Program-made: the position numbers and the translations under genes
From: Corynebacterium gottingense
GTDB taxonomy: Bacteria; Actinomycetota; Actinomycetes; Mycobacteriales; Mycobacteriaceae
NCBI RefSeq assembly: GCF_003693265.1
Contig: NZ_RDRE01000008.1
Location: 1 to 64,000, forward strand
Direction: 5' to 3'
DNA: 64,000 nucleotides
In this document: one piece after another, positions 54,158 through 63,801 of the stretch
How positions within the stretch are numbered: position 1 is the first letter of the stretch
Layout of the letters: each line of letters begins with the position of its first letter
The notes under the pieces: model-generated
Told to the model about the DNA's origin: nothing
Databases searched by the model: none
Seen by the model: only the letters and a program-made list of their open reading frames with translations

Positions 54158-55024
54158 CTACTGCGCGCCGGAGGGAGAATGGGCGTCCGCAGCAGGACAG
54201 GGAAGGATGACATCTCCGTGCGCCACGATACGCGAGGGGCCCGTCATGCGCGCGGTTTGCTCCGAATTTGCTGGGTCTTCACTGATTGCAACGTCCACCG
54301 CACCGCCGGGGACGCGCACGGTGACGGTCCCAGCCGTCTCGCTCGCGGCACGCAGCGCGGCGGTCGCGGCGGCGACGGTGCCAGTCCCACAGGAGCGGGT
54401 CTCTCCTACGCCACGCTCCCAAACGCGCATGGAACACTGCCCGTCGCGCGCCTCGGTGAGGAGCTCCACGTTGACGCCCTCCGGGAACACGGCAGCGTCA
54501 AACTCAGGAGCGGACAGCTCCATGGCTGCGAGCTCCTCAGGGGTCATGCCGGGCACGACCGCGGCGAGGTGCGGGTTCCCCACATCGACGGCGACGCCTT
54601 CAAAGGTGTGCGATCCGATGGTCGCCCAAGAGTCAGCCCCAACGCGCACGGTGCCCATGCCGACGGCAACGACGGCGTCGCGCTCGTCGAAGCGCACGAC
54701 GTGGATGTGCTTCACTCCTGCGCGGGTGTGCACGTCAAAGTCGTCGGCAGGTTCGAGGCCTTCGGCTTTGAGCACATGGGCGAATGCGCGGATGCCGTTG
54801 CCGCACATCTCGGCGATCGAGCCGTCGGCGTTGCGGTAGTCCATGAACCAGGTGCCGTCGATACGCACGACGCGCAGCAGGCCGTCGCCGCCGATCCCGG
54901 CGCGGCGGTTGCACAGCCAGGCAACCTGTTCGGAGGCGAGGTCGAGCTGATTGTCGACGTCTACGAGTACGACAAAGTCATTTTCTGTCGCGTGGGCTTT
55001 GATGAACTGTTGCGGCTGAGTCAT
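54158..55024 (-). CDS. dapF: Diaminopimelate epimerase
   Basis: 288 aa. It interconverts LL- and meso-diaminopimelate for lysine and peptidoglycan. The catalytic cysteine pair is C74 ([10 protein letters not shown]) and C212 (RSCGTGTVA). ATG 55024 is set by the family start and by TAGACT exactly 7 nt upstream, which lies inside the last codons of miaA; the start codon overlaps the miaA stop. Confidence 0.97.
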   Translation of the reverse strand: MTQPQQFIKAHATENDFVVLVDVDNQLDLASEQVAWLCNRRAGIGGDGLLRVVRIDGTWFMDYRNADGSIAEMCGNGIRAFAHVLKAEGLEPADDFDVHTRAGVKHIHVVRFDERDAVVAVGMGTVRVGADSWATIGSHTFEGVAVDVGNPHLAAVVPGMTPEELAAMELSAPEFDAAVFPEGVNVELLTEARDGQCSMRVWERGVGETRSCGTGTVAAATAALRAASETAGTVTVRVPGGAVDVAISEDPANSEQTARMTGPSRIVAHGDVILPCPAADAHSPSGAQ

Positions 55025-55959
55025 GGTTGCGAGTCTAGACGCAGTGCGCCCAGCGCCTGGTCGAGCGTCTCTCCCGACGCTGCGTCGAGCCACGCGATGC
55101 GGTGGTCCCGGTTGAACCACGAGCGCTGGCGGCGCACGTAGCGGCGCGTGCCGGTCACCGTGCGCTCGACGGCCTCGTCGTGGGAAAGCGTGCCTGCCAT
55201 CATGTCGAGGACCTGGGCGTAGCCGATGGCGCGCCCGGCGGTGGAGTCGCGGACGAGCCCGTCACCGATGAGCGATTCGACCTCGTCGATGAGGCCGCGC
55301 TCGAACATGAGGTGCGCGCGTTGTTCCACACGCGGGTTGAGCCACTCGGCGTTCGTGCGCAGCCCCACGATGCGTGTCCCCCAGCGCGGCGGCGCGTCCT
55401 TTGGCGGCTGGGACGCCTGGAAGGGCTTCCCGGTCAGCTCGATGACCTCGAGCGCGCGCACCGTGCGTCGCGGGTCCTTGTCCTCGATGACGCGGGCGGC
55501 TTCGGGGTCGATCGCGGCGAGCTCGTCGTGCAGCGCGTCGGTGCCGATGGCGAGCCTGCGGTCCTCGTACTTTTGGCGAACTGCGGGGTCGGTGGGCGGG
55601 AACGTCCAGGCGTCGATAAGCGACTGCACGTACAGCATCGAACCGCCGACGAGGACGGGGACCTTGCCGCGCGCCATGATCTCCTCAACGGTGGCGACGG
55701 CGAGTGCCTGATACTCGGCCACGGACGCGGTCTTGGTGACGGGCCAGATGTCCAGCAAGTGGTGTGGGATGCCGCCGCGCTCGTCGGGGCCGAGCTTGGC
55801 GGTGCCGATGTCCATACCCCGGTAGAGCTGCATGGAGTCGACGTTGACCACTTCCCCGCCGACGTGCGAGGCGAGCGCGATGCCCAGGTCGGACTTTCCG
55901 GACGCCGTGGGGCCAACGACGGCGATCGGGCTGATCGAACCCGCGGATACGTGAGTCAT
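55021..55959 (-). CDS. miaA: tRNA dimethylallyltransferase MiaA
   Basis: 312 aa. It attaches a dimethylallyl group to A37 of tRNAs reading UNN codons, the substrate for MiaB. Walker A GPTASGKS (16-23), [15 protein letters not shown] and RRTVRALEV are family motifs. ATG 55959 overlaps the stop of the upstream gene (ATGA), so the two are coupled. A copy of the dispersed motif lies at 55610-55621. Confidence 0.96.
   Translation of the reverse strand: MTHVSAGSISPIAVVGPTASGKSDLGIALASHVGGEVVNVDSMQLYRGMDIGTAKLGPDERGGIPHHLLDIWPVTKTASVAEYQALAVATVEEIMARGKVPVLVGGSMLYVQSLIDAWTFPPTDPAVRQKYEDRRLAIGTDALHDELAAIDPEAARVIEDKDPRRTVRALEVIELTGKPFQASQPPKDAPPRWGTRIVGLRTNAEWLNPRVEQRAHLMFERGLIDEVESLIGDGLVRDSTAGRAIGYAQVLDMMAGTLSHDEAVERTVTGTRRYVRRQRSWFNRDHRIAWLDAASGETLDQALGALRLDSQP
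55032..55037 (-). promoter_or_regulatory. -10 element TAGACT of dapF inside miaA (leaderless)
   Basis: Minus strand TAGACT, 7 nt, then ATG 55024. Confidence 0.5.
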
Positions 55960-56603
55960 GCGACCTCCCACAGCGCAACGTAGCGGCCGACGCCAAGCGA
56001 CGCGTCAGAATCAACCAACTGGCTGCTCACCCGGTTGAGCCGGGCGAGTTCGAACCACAGCCCCGGCTCGAGCACGCCAAGCTCCTCCAAGTTTTCGGGC
56101 AGCGCGACATCCTCGCCGTCGGCGAAACGCTCCATTGCGCGGTGCAGTTCCGGAGCTCCGTAGATGAGCGCGAGCGGCGCGCGCTCGGTCAGGCCCGCCG
56201 ACCCGTCCGCCACGACGATGGTGAGCACGCCTGGGTCAGGTGCTCCCACGTGGCTGCGCACCTCACGCACGCGGGTGCTCCGGCCGGCCAGCGAGGGTTG
56301 CGCGAGCGCGTAGCGGGCGACGAGCTCCGGCAGGTAGTTTCCCTCGCCGACACTGACTTGCGGTGCGCCCCACGCGGCGAAGGAGCCAGTGTGGGCGGTG
56401 TAGTGCTGCTGGTTGCGCGGGCAGACAATGTCAATGGTCGCCGCTGTTTCTCGGGCACCTGAGGCGCCTAGGGCGTCTACCGCCTGCCCAACCGCCGTGC
56501 CGATCGCGCCGAGCACCCGCCGGGAGGGTTCGTGGGCCCCGGCGAGGGCGTCAACCAGGGCCGGCGACCCCGGCATGATGAGGACCTGTGCGCTGTGTTT
56601 CAC
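55956..56603 (-). CDS. Class III extradiol-dioxygenase-like protein (Rv2728c type)
   Basis: 215 aa cytosolic protein with IDIVCPRNQQHYTAHTGSFAAWG and SVGEGNYLPELVARYAL. Place next to miaA equals Rv2728c, usually listed as hypothetical or DODA/LigB-fold-like. Catalytic iron ligands cannot be confirmed by eye, so enzymatic function is uncertain. GTG 56603 (VKHSAQVLI) is chosen for the TAGAGT element 7 nt upstream; a longer frame to 56720 is unlikely. Confidence 0.7.
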   Translation of the reverse strand: MKHSAQVLIMPGSPALVDALAGAHEPSRRVLGAIGTAVGQAVDALGASGARETAATIDIVCPRNQQHYTAHTGSFAAWGAPQVSVGEGNYLPELVARYALAQPSLAGRSTRVREVRSHVGAPDPGVLTIVVADGSAGLTERAPLALIYGAPELHRAMERFADGEDVALPENLEELGVLEPGLWFELARLNRVSSQLVDSDASLGVGRYVALWEVA

Positions 56604-56610
56604 CCGCACC

Positions 56611-56616
56611 ACTCTA
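56611..56616 (-). promoter_or_regulatory. -10 element TAGAGT of the Rv2728c-like gene (leaderless)
   Basis: Minus strand TAGAGT, 7 nt, then GTG 56603. Confidence 0.5.
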
Positions 56617-56798
56617 GTTGGCGTGCTCGGCGCGCAACCGGGTGGGAGGTCCGCTCCCGGAGCAAGGTTTGGCCGCGCAGCTGCCGGTACCCCTGTAAAG
56701 TTTGAGGAAGCACTCGCCAAGCGGCGCCCTACAACGGACGCCGCGTGGCACTGGCAGCCGCGTCGCGCGGCACTTTGAACGTAGGGAAAGGACCTGCA

Positions 56799-58208
56799 AT
56801 GACCACCTCGGACCAGACACCGAAGCCAGCTCCGAAGCCCGGGGCGACCCCCGCTCCGAAGCCGGGCGTGAAACCTTCACCGGCCGCGATGCCGAACCGC
56901 TCGCCCAAGCCCGGTCCCGTGCCTGGTTCCGCAAACCCGCAGGCTGCCACCCCGTCCCCCGTCCCGCCGAAGGCGCCCGCGGTGCCCACCGCTGACCCGT
57001 CCAAGTTTGGTCGCATCGATGAGCACGGCGCGGTCTTTGTCACGCGCGGTGGCACGGAGCGCCAAATCGGCTCCTGGCAGGCAGGGACACCGGAGGAGGG
57101 CCTGGCGCACTACGGCCAGCGCTTCGACGACCTGGTCACCGAGGTCGAGCTGATCGAATCCCGCCTGGCAGCCCACCCGGACGACGCCGCGCAGCTTCGC
57201 CAGCGGGCCGAGGCGCTGAAGTCGACGCTGGACGAGCAGGCGGTCATCGGCGACCTGGACGCCCTGGACGCGCGACTGGACGCGGTCATCGCGGCATCGG
57301 ACGTCGCCGGCCAACAGGCCCAGGAGGCGAAGGCGCAGCGCCGCGCCGACGCCATCGCCAGGAAGGAGGCGCTCGCGGCGGAGGCGGAGGAGCTCGCCGA
57401 AAACTCCAATGAGTGGAAGGCCGCGGGCGATCGCATTCGCGCCATCCTCGAAGAGTGGCGCACCATTCGCGGCATCGACCACAAGACGGACGACCAGCTG
57501 TGGAAGCGCTACTCGCGCGCCCGCGACGCGTTCAACCGTCGCCGCGGCTCCCACTTCGCCGAGCTGGACCGCAACCGCGCCGCCGCCAAGCGCGCCAAGG
57601 AGGAGCTGGTCGCGCGCGCCGAGGCTCTGCAGGACTCCACCGATTGGAACGAGACCGCGCGCGCGTACCGCGACCTCATGAAGGAGTGGAAGGCGGCCGG
57701 CCGCGCCCCGCGCGACGCCGACGACAAGCTGTGGGCCAAGTTCCGGGCGGCACAAGATAAGTTCTTCGGCGCCCGCGACGCCGTCAACGCCGAACGCGAC
57801 CGCGAGTTCGAAGCGAACGCGCAAGCCAAGGACGCGCTGATCGCAGAGTACGAGCCGCTCATTGACCCGTCGAAGGGCCTCGGCGGCGCAAAGGCGAAGC
57901 TGCGCGAGCTGCAGGACAAGTGGGATGAGATTGGCTACGTCCCCCGCGGAAAGGTCCGCGAGTACGAGGACAAGATCAGCGCGCTCGAGCGCCGCGTCGC
58001 AGATGCAGAGGAATCCCGCTGGCGCAAGACCGACCCGGCAGCACAGGCCAAGGCTAACCAGTTCCAGGTCAAGGCAGATGACCTGACCAAGCAGGCTGAG
58101 GCTGCAGAGCAACAGGGCAACGCGAAAAAGGCCGCGGAACTGCGCGAGCAGGCCGCCCAATGGCAGGAGTTCGCCAACGTGGCGTCCAAGGCGGTCAGCG
58201 ACAACTAG
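56799..58208 (+). CDS. DUF349 coiled-coil protein with Lys/Pro-rich head
   Basis: 469 aa. Residues 1-68 are a low-complexity Pro/Lys/Ala head with repeated PKPG and APKPG units. Three or more DUF349 repeats follow, rich in Glu/Arg/Ala, each with a W-K/R-x-AG-R or LW-x-R/K-F/Y pattern (DDQLWKRYSRARDAFNRRR, DDKLWAKFRAAQDKFF), and a C-terminal coiled coil. Soluble. Function unknown; DUF349 proteins are thought to bind nucleic acid or assemble as scaffolds. ATG 56799 with AAAGGACCTGCA upstream. Confidence 0.85.
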   Translation: MTTSDQTPKPAPKPGATPAPKPGVKPSPAAMPNRSPKPGPVPGSANPQAATPSPVPPKAPAVPTADPSKFGRIDEHGAVFVTRGGTERQIGSWQAGTPEEGLAHYGQRFDDLVTEVELIESRLAAHPDDAAQLRQRAEALKSTLDEQAVIGDLDALDARLDAVIAASDVAGQQAQEAKAQRRADAIARKEALAAEAEELAENSNEWKAAGDRIRAILEEWRTIRGIDHKTDDQLWKRYSRARDAFNRRRGSHFAELDRNRAAAKRAKEELVARAEALQDSTDWNETARAYRDLMKEWKAAGRAPRDADDKLWAKFRAAQDKFFGARDAVNAERDREFEANAQAKDALIAEYEPLIDPSKGLGGAKAKLRELQDKWDEIGYVPRGKVREYEDKISALERRVADAEESRWRKTDPAAQAKANQFQVKADDLTKQAEAAEQQGNAKKAAELREQAAQWQEFANVASKAVSDN

Positions 58209-58216
58209 GACAACTA

Positions 58217-59338
58217 GTGCTCGCCCCGCAACTCTTCGCGCCCCGCCGCGACGCCCACACTCCGCACGCTGCCGCAGACGACGCGGCACACGACGCGGCG
58301 GCCGCCATTGTCGGGGCGTACGCCTTTTCCGCCACCCTAGCCATCCAGGACATCACCGGCATGGCCACCTCCGGCGTCACCGCCTCGCACATTGCGAAAC
58401 GCCTCGAGCCGTCCGCTGAGTCCGCTGCGTACCTCTTCGCGCTCACAGATGCGCGTGCACCGCGCCCCGTCACCGACCTCGGATACCCCGAGTTGTTCGC
58501 AGCCGACCTCGAGCACGTCCAGGCGTGGGTCTTCGTCTCCCTGCCGCTCCTCGAGGACCTCACCGTCATCGAGGCAAACATCACCCTTGACGCCGCGATC
58601 GCACCCCTGCCAGGAGAACCCATCCCGGACGAACCATGGCGTGCCGCACTCTCGCTTGTCGACGCCCTGTCGACCCAACTCGAGCGCCCCACCAGACACA
58701 TCTGGGTAACCCATGCGCCGGGCGAATTTACCCCACCGGCCGCCGAGGAATTCGGCTACGCGCCCGCGTTCCGCGAGGATCAGGCGACGTTCCCGGTCGA
58801 GCACATCTCGGCACTCCCCACTCCCGCCGGTGACATCCATGTCGTGGAAGGCCCCGGGTTCCGCACGAACCGCACCGGCGCACCGGGCGAGGCGGAACAA
58901 TTCGGCCGGTTGCTTACCGCGGCCTCACGCGACTACCCGCGCGGCGACCTGCGCCTGGACACCATCGAGTGGGACCTCCAGCGCATCACTGACGCGGGTG
59001 CCAGGCTGACCGACCGCGGCGGTGTACAGCTCACTGGGATCGTTCGTGCCGCGGGCGAGATCGCTGGTCTGTGCGAGGTTGTCCGCTACCTTTCGGATGA
59101 CCCGAAGGTCTGCGAGCTTGGGCTCGTCTACGTGCTGCCCGAGCATCGCGGTCGCGGCCTCGGCGCGGGGCTCATTCGCGCCACGCTCGAGCACGCGCGG
59201 GATGTGTGGGAGGGCCTGGAGACCGCCTACTGCTCGTACCCCGACGGTTCCGCAGCTGCGGAATCCATCATGAGGGCGCTCTCCGCCGAGTCTGCCTCCG
59301 CCACGACAGCGTGGCAAAAGCTCGAGGAGACGGATTAG
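58217..59338 (+). CDS. GNAT acetyltransferase
   Basis: 373 aa with the GNAT domain at the C-terminus: LGLVYVLPEHRGRGLGAGLIRATLEHA carries the acetyl-CoA loop RGRGLG (about residues 312-317). The N-terminal two thirds may be a second, degenerate GNAT domain, as in mycothiol-synthase-like proteins, but I cannot assign the substrate. GTG 58217 lies 8 nt after the DUF349 stop. A motif copy lies at 58654-58665. Confidence 0.75.
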   Translation: MLAPQLFAPRRDAHTPHAAADDAAHDAAAAIVGAYAFSATLAIQDITGMATSGVTASHIAKRLEPSAESAAYLFALTDARAPRPVTDLGYPELFAADLEHVQAWVFVSLPLLEDLTVIEANITLDAAIAPLPGEPIPDEPWRAALSLVDALSTQLERPTRHIWVTHAPGEFTPPAAEEFGYAPAFREDQATFPVEHISALPTPAGDIHVVEGPGFRTNRTGAPGEAEQFGRLLTAASRDYPRGDLRLDTIEWDLQRITDAGARLTDRGGVQLTGIVRAAGEIAGLCEVVRYLSDDPKVCELGLVYVLPEHRGRGLGAGLIRATLEHARDVWEGLETAYCSYPDGSAAAESIMRALSAESASATTAWQKLEETD

Positions 59339-59499
59339 CTGCGCGGCCGGTAGAGTGCGTTCGCGGCGGACGACGTTGCCGCCGAGCCGACCAGCACCAG
59401 AATGGTGTAGAGGATGCCGGTGATGCCCAGCATCTGCAACAGCCACCCGAAGAAGAGGGCACCGGCGACGGCGCCGCCGATCGAAACAACCCAACGCAT
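59335..59499 (-). CDS. Small membrane protein
   Basis: 54 aa with two hydrophobic helices (VVSIGGAVAGALFFGWLLQML and ITGILYTILVLVGSAATSSAA) and a basic end YRPRS. The pattern resembles GlsB/YeaQ/YmgE transglycosylase-associated proteins without proving membership. ATG 59499 has GGAAGGAC 7 nt upstream. Its stop overlaps the convergent GNAT stop by 4 bp. Confidence 0.65.
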   Translation of the reverse strand: MRWVVSIGGAVAGALFFGWLLQMLGITGILYTILVLVGSAATSSAANALYRPRS

Positions 59500-59590
59500 A
59501 CACAAGTCCTTCCGTGCGTGGAACAGGTAAAGTCCGGCTCCCCACCATACCGATTCTCCGCTCCGCGCGGGTCGGCCCCGGTCAGTGCAC

Positions 59591-60292
59591 CTAGTCCGTG
59601 GGGTGTTTGCGGTGGCGTTCGGCGGCCCGGGCGCGGCGATCGTCGATAAGCAGCGGGTTCTCGCTGTATCCCTGGGCCTGGCGGGTGGCTTCCTGCTGGG
59701 CCTTGGCCACGTCGTCGGTGTCGTCGAGCAGCGCGCGGCGCTCACCGGCCGCCCGCTGGGCTGCGTCGCGGCGGGTGATCACCGGGATGAAGGCGAACGT
59801 GGCCACTGCAACCGCGAGGATGGCCAGGTAGCTGCCCGGGCCGTGGTGAAATCCCTGGTCAAACGCATCGCTTGTGCGGCGAAGCCACAGCGCGAGCACA
59901 GACGCAAACAGTGCGACCGTCGTGAGCATCCACGCGGGCGCGGCGAAGACGAAGCGGCGGGTGGCCAGCGCCACCGTCGTGAGCACGCCCAGCCCGGCCA
60001 GCGACAGCCACAGGAACACGGTCTCCGTGAGCTTCGCCTGAACGCTTGCCGACGCCTCCGTAACCCCCACGAACTGCCAGCCGCTCACCCCGCCCGCAAA
60101 CGGGAGGAAGAGTGCAATGAGGTACACCACGACGCAGCCGGCAAGCACCCAGAACCCCGCGTTGACCGGGATGGTCGCGCCAGCCGCCTTCTCGGCGCGC
60201 GCGGCCTGCTTGGCATCGCCGCCCTTGTAGGTGTGGGCGGCCGCGCTCTGCTCCGCGAGCCGATTGTCCTCCGGGTGTGGTGCCTGCGCCAT
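59591..60292 (-). CDS. Four-helix membrane protein (Rv2732c type)
   Basis: 233 aa. A charged head with HTYKGGDAKQAARAEKAAGATIPVNAGF precedes four membrane helices (about 47-66, 92-110, 117-135, 152-172) and a basic Arg/Ala-rich tail. It lies beside miaB, as Rv2732c does. Function unknown. ATG 60292 has TTGGAGG upstream. A motif copy lies at 60044-60055. Confidence 0.8.
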   Translation of the reverse strand: MAQAPHPEDNRLAEQSAAAHTYKGGDAKQAARAEKAAGATIPVNAGFWVLAGCVVVYLIALFLPFAGGVSGWQFVGVTEASASVQAKLTETVFLWLSLAGLGVLTTVALATRRFVFAAPAWMLTTVALFASVLALWLRRTSDAFDQGFHHGPGSYLAILAVAVATFAFIPVITRRDAAQRAAGERRALLDDTDDVAKAQQEATRQAQGYSENPLLIDDRRARAAERHRKHPTD

Positions 60293-60337
60293 GGTGGCCT
60301 CCAATGAGTGTGCGTGGAAGTGGTTCGGGCAGTGAGT

Positions 60338-61903
60338 CTAGTTGCAGCCGCACGCGCCGCCCGCTGCGGCGGTGCCGGTTGCGGGGTCCGCGTTAGTGGC
60401 GGGGCGGCCGATCGTCGGCAAGCCCACCCCGACCGGCGCCGTGGTGGGCACCTCACCTGCGGCCGAGTTATCGCCCGCCTTGGTGCGGCGGTGCGAGCGC
60501 ACACCCGAATCCGCGATGAGGAAGTGGGGCTTGGAGTCAGTCACGGTCACGTGGACGATGTCTCCCGGGCGGATCTCGCCGTCGATGTTGCCCTCGGGTG
60601 TGAAGTGCACGAGTCGGCCGTCACGGGCACGGCCGGACATGCGGTGGGTCCGGTCGTTCTTGCGGCCCCCGTCGGCCTGGACGAGCAGCTCCTGGTCGGT
60701 GCCCACCAGCTTCGCGTTCTCCTCCTCGCTAATACGCTCCTGCAGGGCGACGAGGCGCTCGAACCTGTCCTGCACGACCTCCTTCGGCACCTGGTCCTCC
60801 ATCTCGGCGGCCGGGGTCCCGGGGCGCGGCGAGTACTGGAAGGTAAACGCCGAGCTGAAGCGCGCCTGCTCCACCACGTCGAGGGTGCCTTGGAAGTCCT
60901 CTTCGGTCTCGCCGGGGAAGCCGACGATGATGTCGGTGGTGATCGCCGCGTGCGGGAGCTTTTCACGCACCTCGTCGAGAATTCCGAGGAACTTCTTGGT
61001 GCGGTAGGAGCGGCGCATGTCCTTGAGCACCTTGTCCGAGCCGGACTGCAGAGGCATGTGCAGCTGCGGGCACACGTTCGACGTCTCCGCCATCGCGTCG
61101 ATGACATCAGAGGTGAACTCGGCTGGGTGCGGAGAGGTGAAGCGCACGCGCTCGAGCCCCTCAATGTCGCCGCAGGCGCGCAGGAGCTTGGAAAACGCGG
61201 AACGGTCGCGCTCCAGGTCCTCATCAACAAAGTTCACGCCGTACGCATTCACGTTCTGGCCCAGGAGCGTAATTTCGGACACCCCCTGGTCCACCAGCGC
61301 CTGGACCTCTGCCAGGATGTCGCCGGGTCGGCGGTCCGCTTCCTTGCCGCGCAGGCTCGGCACGATACAGAAGGTGCACGTGTTGTTGCAGCCGACGGAC
61401 ACGGACACCCAGCCCGCGTACGAGGACTCGCGCTTCGCCGGCAGTACCGACGGGAAGACCTCGAGGGACTCGACGATCTCCACCTGCGCCTCGTCTTCCA
61501 CACGAGCGCGGTCCAGCAGCGCGGGCAGCGCCGACAGGTTGTGGGTGCCAAACACGGCATCGACCCAGGGGGCCTTTTCCAGGACCGTGTCCCGATCCTT
61601 TTGCGCCAGGCAGCCACCGACAGCGATCTGCATGCCGGGGTGCGCTTCCTTGGTCTTCTTCAACTGGCCGAGCGTGCCGTAGAGGCGCTTGTCCGCGTTT
61701 TCGCGCACCGCGCACGTGTTGAAGACCACGAGGTCGGCTTCGGTCTCCTGCTCCGCGGCGACGTACCCGGCGCGTTCAAGCATGCCGGAAAGCCGCTCCG
61801 AGTCATGCACATTCATCTGGCAGCCGAAGGTGCGCACCTCGTAGGTGCGACCGGCTCCACCGCTGGTCACTTCTTGCCCCTGAAGATTCTGTTGCTGCGT
61901 CAC
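60338..61903 (-). CDS. miaB: tRNA-2-methylthio-N6-dimethylallyladenosine synthase MiaB
   Basis: 521 aa radical-SAM methylthiotransferase finishing the A37 modification begun by MiaA. UPF0004 domain cysteines C28, C64, C98; radical-SAM cluster C172, C176, C179 in GCNNTCTFC; a TRAM domain follows, and the Gly/Ala-rich tail ends in ACGCN. GTG 61903 (VTQQQNL) has TACACT 8 nt upstream. Confidence 0.96.
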   Translation of the reverse strand: MTQQQNLQGQEVTSGGAGRTYEVRTFGCQMNVHDSERLSGMLERAGYVAAEQETEADLVVFNTCAVRENADKRLYGTLGQLKKTKEAHPGMQIAVGGCLAQKDRDTVLEKAPWVDAVFGTHNLSALPALLDRARVEDEAQVEIVESLEVFPSVLPAKRESSYAGWVSVSVGCNNTCTFCIVPSLRGKEADRRPGDILAEVQALVDQGVSEITLLGQNVNAYGVNFVDEDLERDRSAFSKLLRACGDIEGLERVRFTSPHPAEFTSDVIDAMAETSNVCPQLHMPLQSGSDKVLKDMRRSYRTKKFLGILDEVREKLPHAAITTDIIVGFPGETEEDFQGTLDVVEQARFSSAFTFQYSPRPGTPAAEMEDQVPKEVVQDRFERLVALQERISEEENAKLVGTDQELLVQADGGRKNDRTHRMSGRARDGRLVHFTPEGNIDGEIRPGDIVHVTVTDSKPHFLIADSGVRSHRRTKAGDNSAAGEVPTTAPVGVGLPTIGRPATNADPATGTAAAGGACGCN

Positions 61904-62053
61904 GGTTGCACAGTGTATCGCCGCCAACGCCCGCAGCATAACCGGGAATTCCGCCGCCCACGCCGCTCGAGTTACCCACAGTTTGGGGGAGGTTTACACA
62001 AAGTTTCACAAAAGCATGTCACAGATCACTTGGATCAGCTAAATGTTATATGC

Positions 62054-62803
62054 ATGACACAGGCTACTGAACCCATGATTCTCATGGAGGGCGTGCAGAA
62101 GTATTTCGGTGACTTCCACGCCCTGACTGACATCAATCTCACCGTTCCCAGAGGCGAGGTTGTCGTTGTGCTTGGCCCATCCGGGTCCGGCAAGTCAACC
62201 CTGTGTCGCACGATCAACCGCCTCGAAACCATCGAGGAAGGCTCGATCCACATCGACGGCAAGCTCCTTCCTGAGGAAGGGAAAGACCTTGCCAAGCTGC
62301 GCGCCGACGTGGGCATGGTGTTCCAACAGTTCAACCTGTTCCCGCACCTGACCATCCGTGACAACGTCACGCTCGGCCCCATCAAGGTGCGCAAGCACAG
62401 CAAATCGGACGCAGTCAACCGCGCGAACGAGCTGCTCGACCGGGTTGGCATTGGCAACCAGTCAGGCAAGTACCCGGCGCAGCTTTCCGGCGGTCAGCAG
62501 CAGCGCGTCGCTATCGCGCGTGCCCTGGCCATGGACCCGAAGGTCATGCTTTTCGACGAACCCACGTCCGCCCTCGACCCCGAGATGGTGGGAGAAGTCC
62601 TGGACGTCATGAGCGAACTCGCCGCATCCGGCATGACCATGGTCGTAGTCACACACGAAATGGGCTTCGCCCGCAAAGTGGCGGACCGGATCCTCTTCAT
62701 GGCTGACGGCGAGATTGTGGAGGACTCCGACCCAGAATCCTTCTTTACCAACCCGCAGTCGGATCGTGCCAAGGACTTCCTGGCCAAAATCCTTCCGCAT
62801 TAA
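62054..62803 (+). CDS. gluA: Glutamate ABC transporter ATP-binding protein GluA
   Basis: 249 aa ATPase of a polar-amino-acid importer. Walker [10 protein letters not shown] (41-49), Q-loop FQQFNLF, signature LSGGQQQR, Walker [15 protein letters not shown]-switch VVTHEMGF. First gene of the gluABCD-type operon that in C. glutamicum follows miaB. A TAAATG hexamer lies 8 nt before ATG 62054; no strong ribosome site is seen. Confidence 0.94.
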   Translation: MTQATEPMILMEGVQKYFGDFHALTDINLTVPRGEVVVVLGPSGSGKSTLCRTINRLETIEEGSIHIDGKLLPEEGKDLAKLRADVGMVFQQFNLFPHLTIRDNVTLGPIKVRKHSKSDAVNRANELLDRVGIGNQSGKYPAQLSGGQQQRVAIARALAMDPKVMLFDEPTSALDPEMVGEVLDVMSELAASGMTMVVVTHEMGFARKVADRILFMADGEIVEDSDPESFFTNPQSDRAKDFLAKILPH

Positions 62804-62853
62804 CCCCCTACGCCCTTCCCTTCCCCTCATCCCAATCCCAAAGGAGACCACTT

Positions 62854-63729
62854 ATGAACCGCATCTTCCGCGCCCTGGCAACCACGTCCATCGCAGCGCT
62901 CACCGCCACCATGCTCGTCGCGTGCGGCGGCACCTCGAGCGAGAGCGGCGACGGCCTACTCGCCCAAATTGAGGCGGGCAACGTCACCCTGGGCACCAAG
63001 TATGACCAGCCGGGCCTCGGCCTGCGCGAAGCAGACGGCTCCATGACCGGCCTGGACGTGGAAATCATGACCTACGTGGTCAATTCCATCGCCGATGCGA
63101 ACGGCTGGGAGCACCCTGAAATCACCTGGCGCGAAACCCCATCAGCGCAGCGCGAAACCCTGATCCAAAACGGCGAGGTCGCCGCCATCGGCGCAACCTA
63201 CTCCATTAACTCTTCTCGCGCAGAGGCCGTGAGCTTCGGCGGCCCCTACCTGCTCACCCACCAGGGCCTGCTCGTGCGCAGTGAGGGTAATGACATCAAC
63301 GGCCTGGATGACCTAGACGGCCGCATCCTGTGCTCCGTCACCGGCTCCACCCCGGCGCAGAAGGTCAAGGACGCGCTCCCCGGAGTGCAGCTCCAGGAGT
63401 ACGACACCTACTCCTCGTGCGTCGAGGCGCTGCGCAACGGCAACGTCGACGCGCTGACCACAGACAACACTATTTTGGGCGGCTACGCGGCCCAGTCCCC
63501 GGGCGACTTCAAGGTCGTGGAGCTGGAAAAGGACGGCGAGCCGTTTACCAACGAGCACTACGGCATCGGCGTGACCAAGGACGACACCGAAACCGTCGAC
63601 GCCATCAATACCGCGCTCAAGGCAATGTACGAGGACGGCTCCTTTGACACGTTCGTCAACGAAAACCTCGAGGGCGGCGTAGGCGTCGAGCAGGACAAGC
63701 CGGGCGACCTGTCATTCCTGGAGCAGTAG
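62854..63729 (+). CDS. gluB: Glutamate-binding lipoprotein GluB
   Basis: 291 aa. A type II signal with lipobox LVAC (C24) anchors the periplasmic-type binding protein in the membrane. The SBP_bac_3 domain has the ITWRETPSAQRETLIQNGEV and SFGGPYLLTHQGLLVR regions that bind the amino-acid backbone. ATG 62854 follows AAAGGAGACCACTT. It lies 50 nt after gluA. Confidence 0.95.
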   Translation: MNRIFRALATTSIAALTATMLVACGGTSSESGDGLLAQIEAGNVTLGTKYDQPGLGLREADGSMTGLDVEIMTYVVNSIADANGWEHPEITWRETPSAQRETLIQNGEVAAIGATYSINSSRAEAVSFGGPYLLTHQGLLVRSEGNDINGLDDLDGRILCSVTGSTPAQKVKDALPGVQLQEYDTYSSCVEALRNGNVDALTTDNTILGGYAAQSPGDFKVVELEKDGEPFTNEHYGIGVTKDDTETVDAINTALKAMYEDGSFDTFVNENLEGGVGVEQDKPGDLSFLEQ

Positions 63730-63801
63730 GCGCTCCCCACGCGCCCGCGCGCCCCGCGCCAGCCCCCAATCTACTCACCGCACTGCACCGAGGAGTCAAC
63801 T

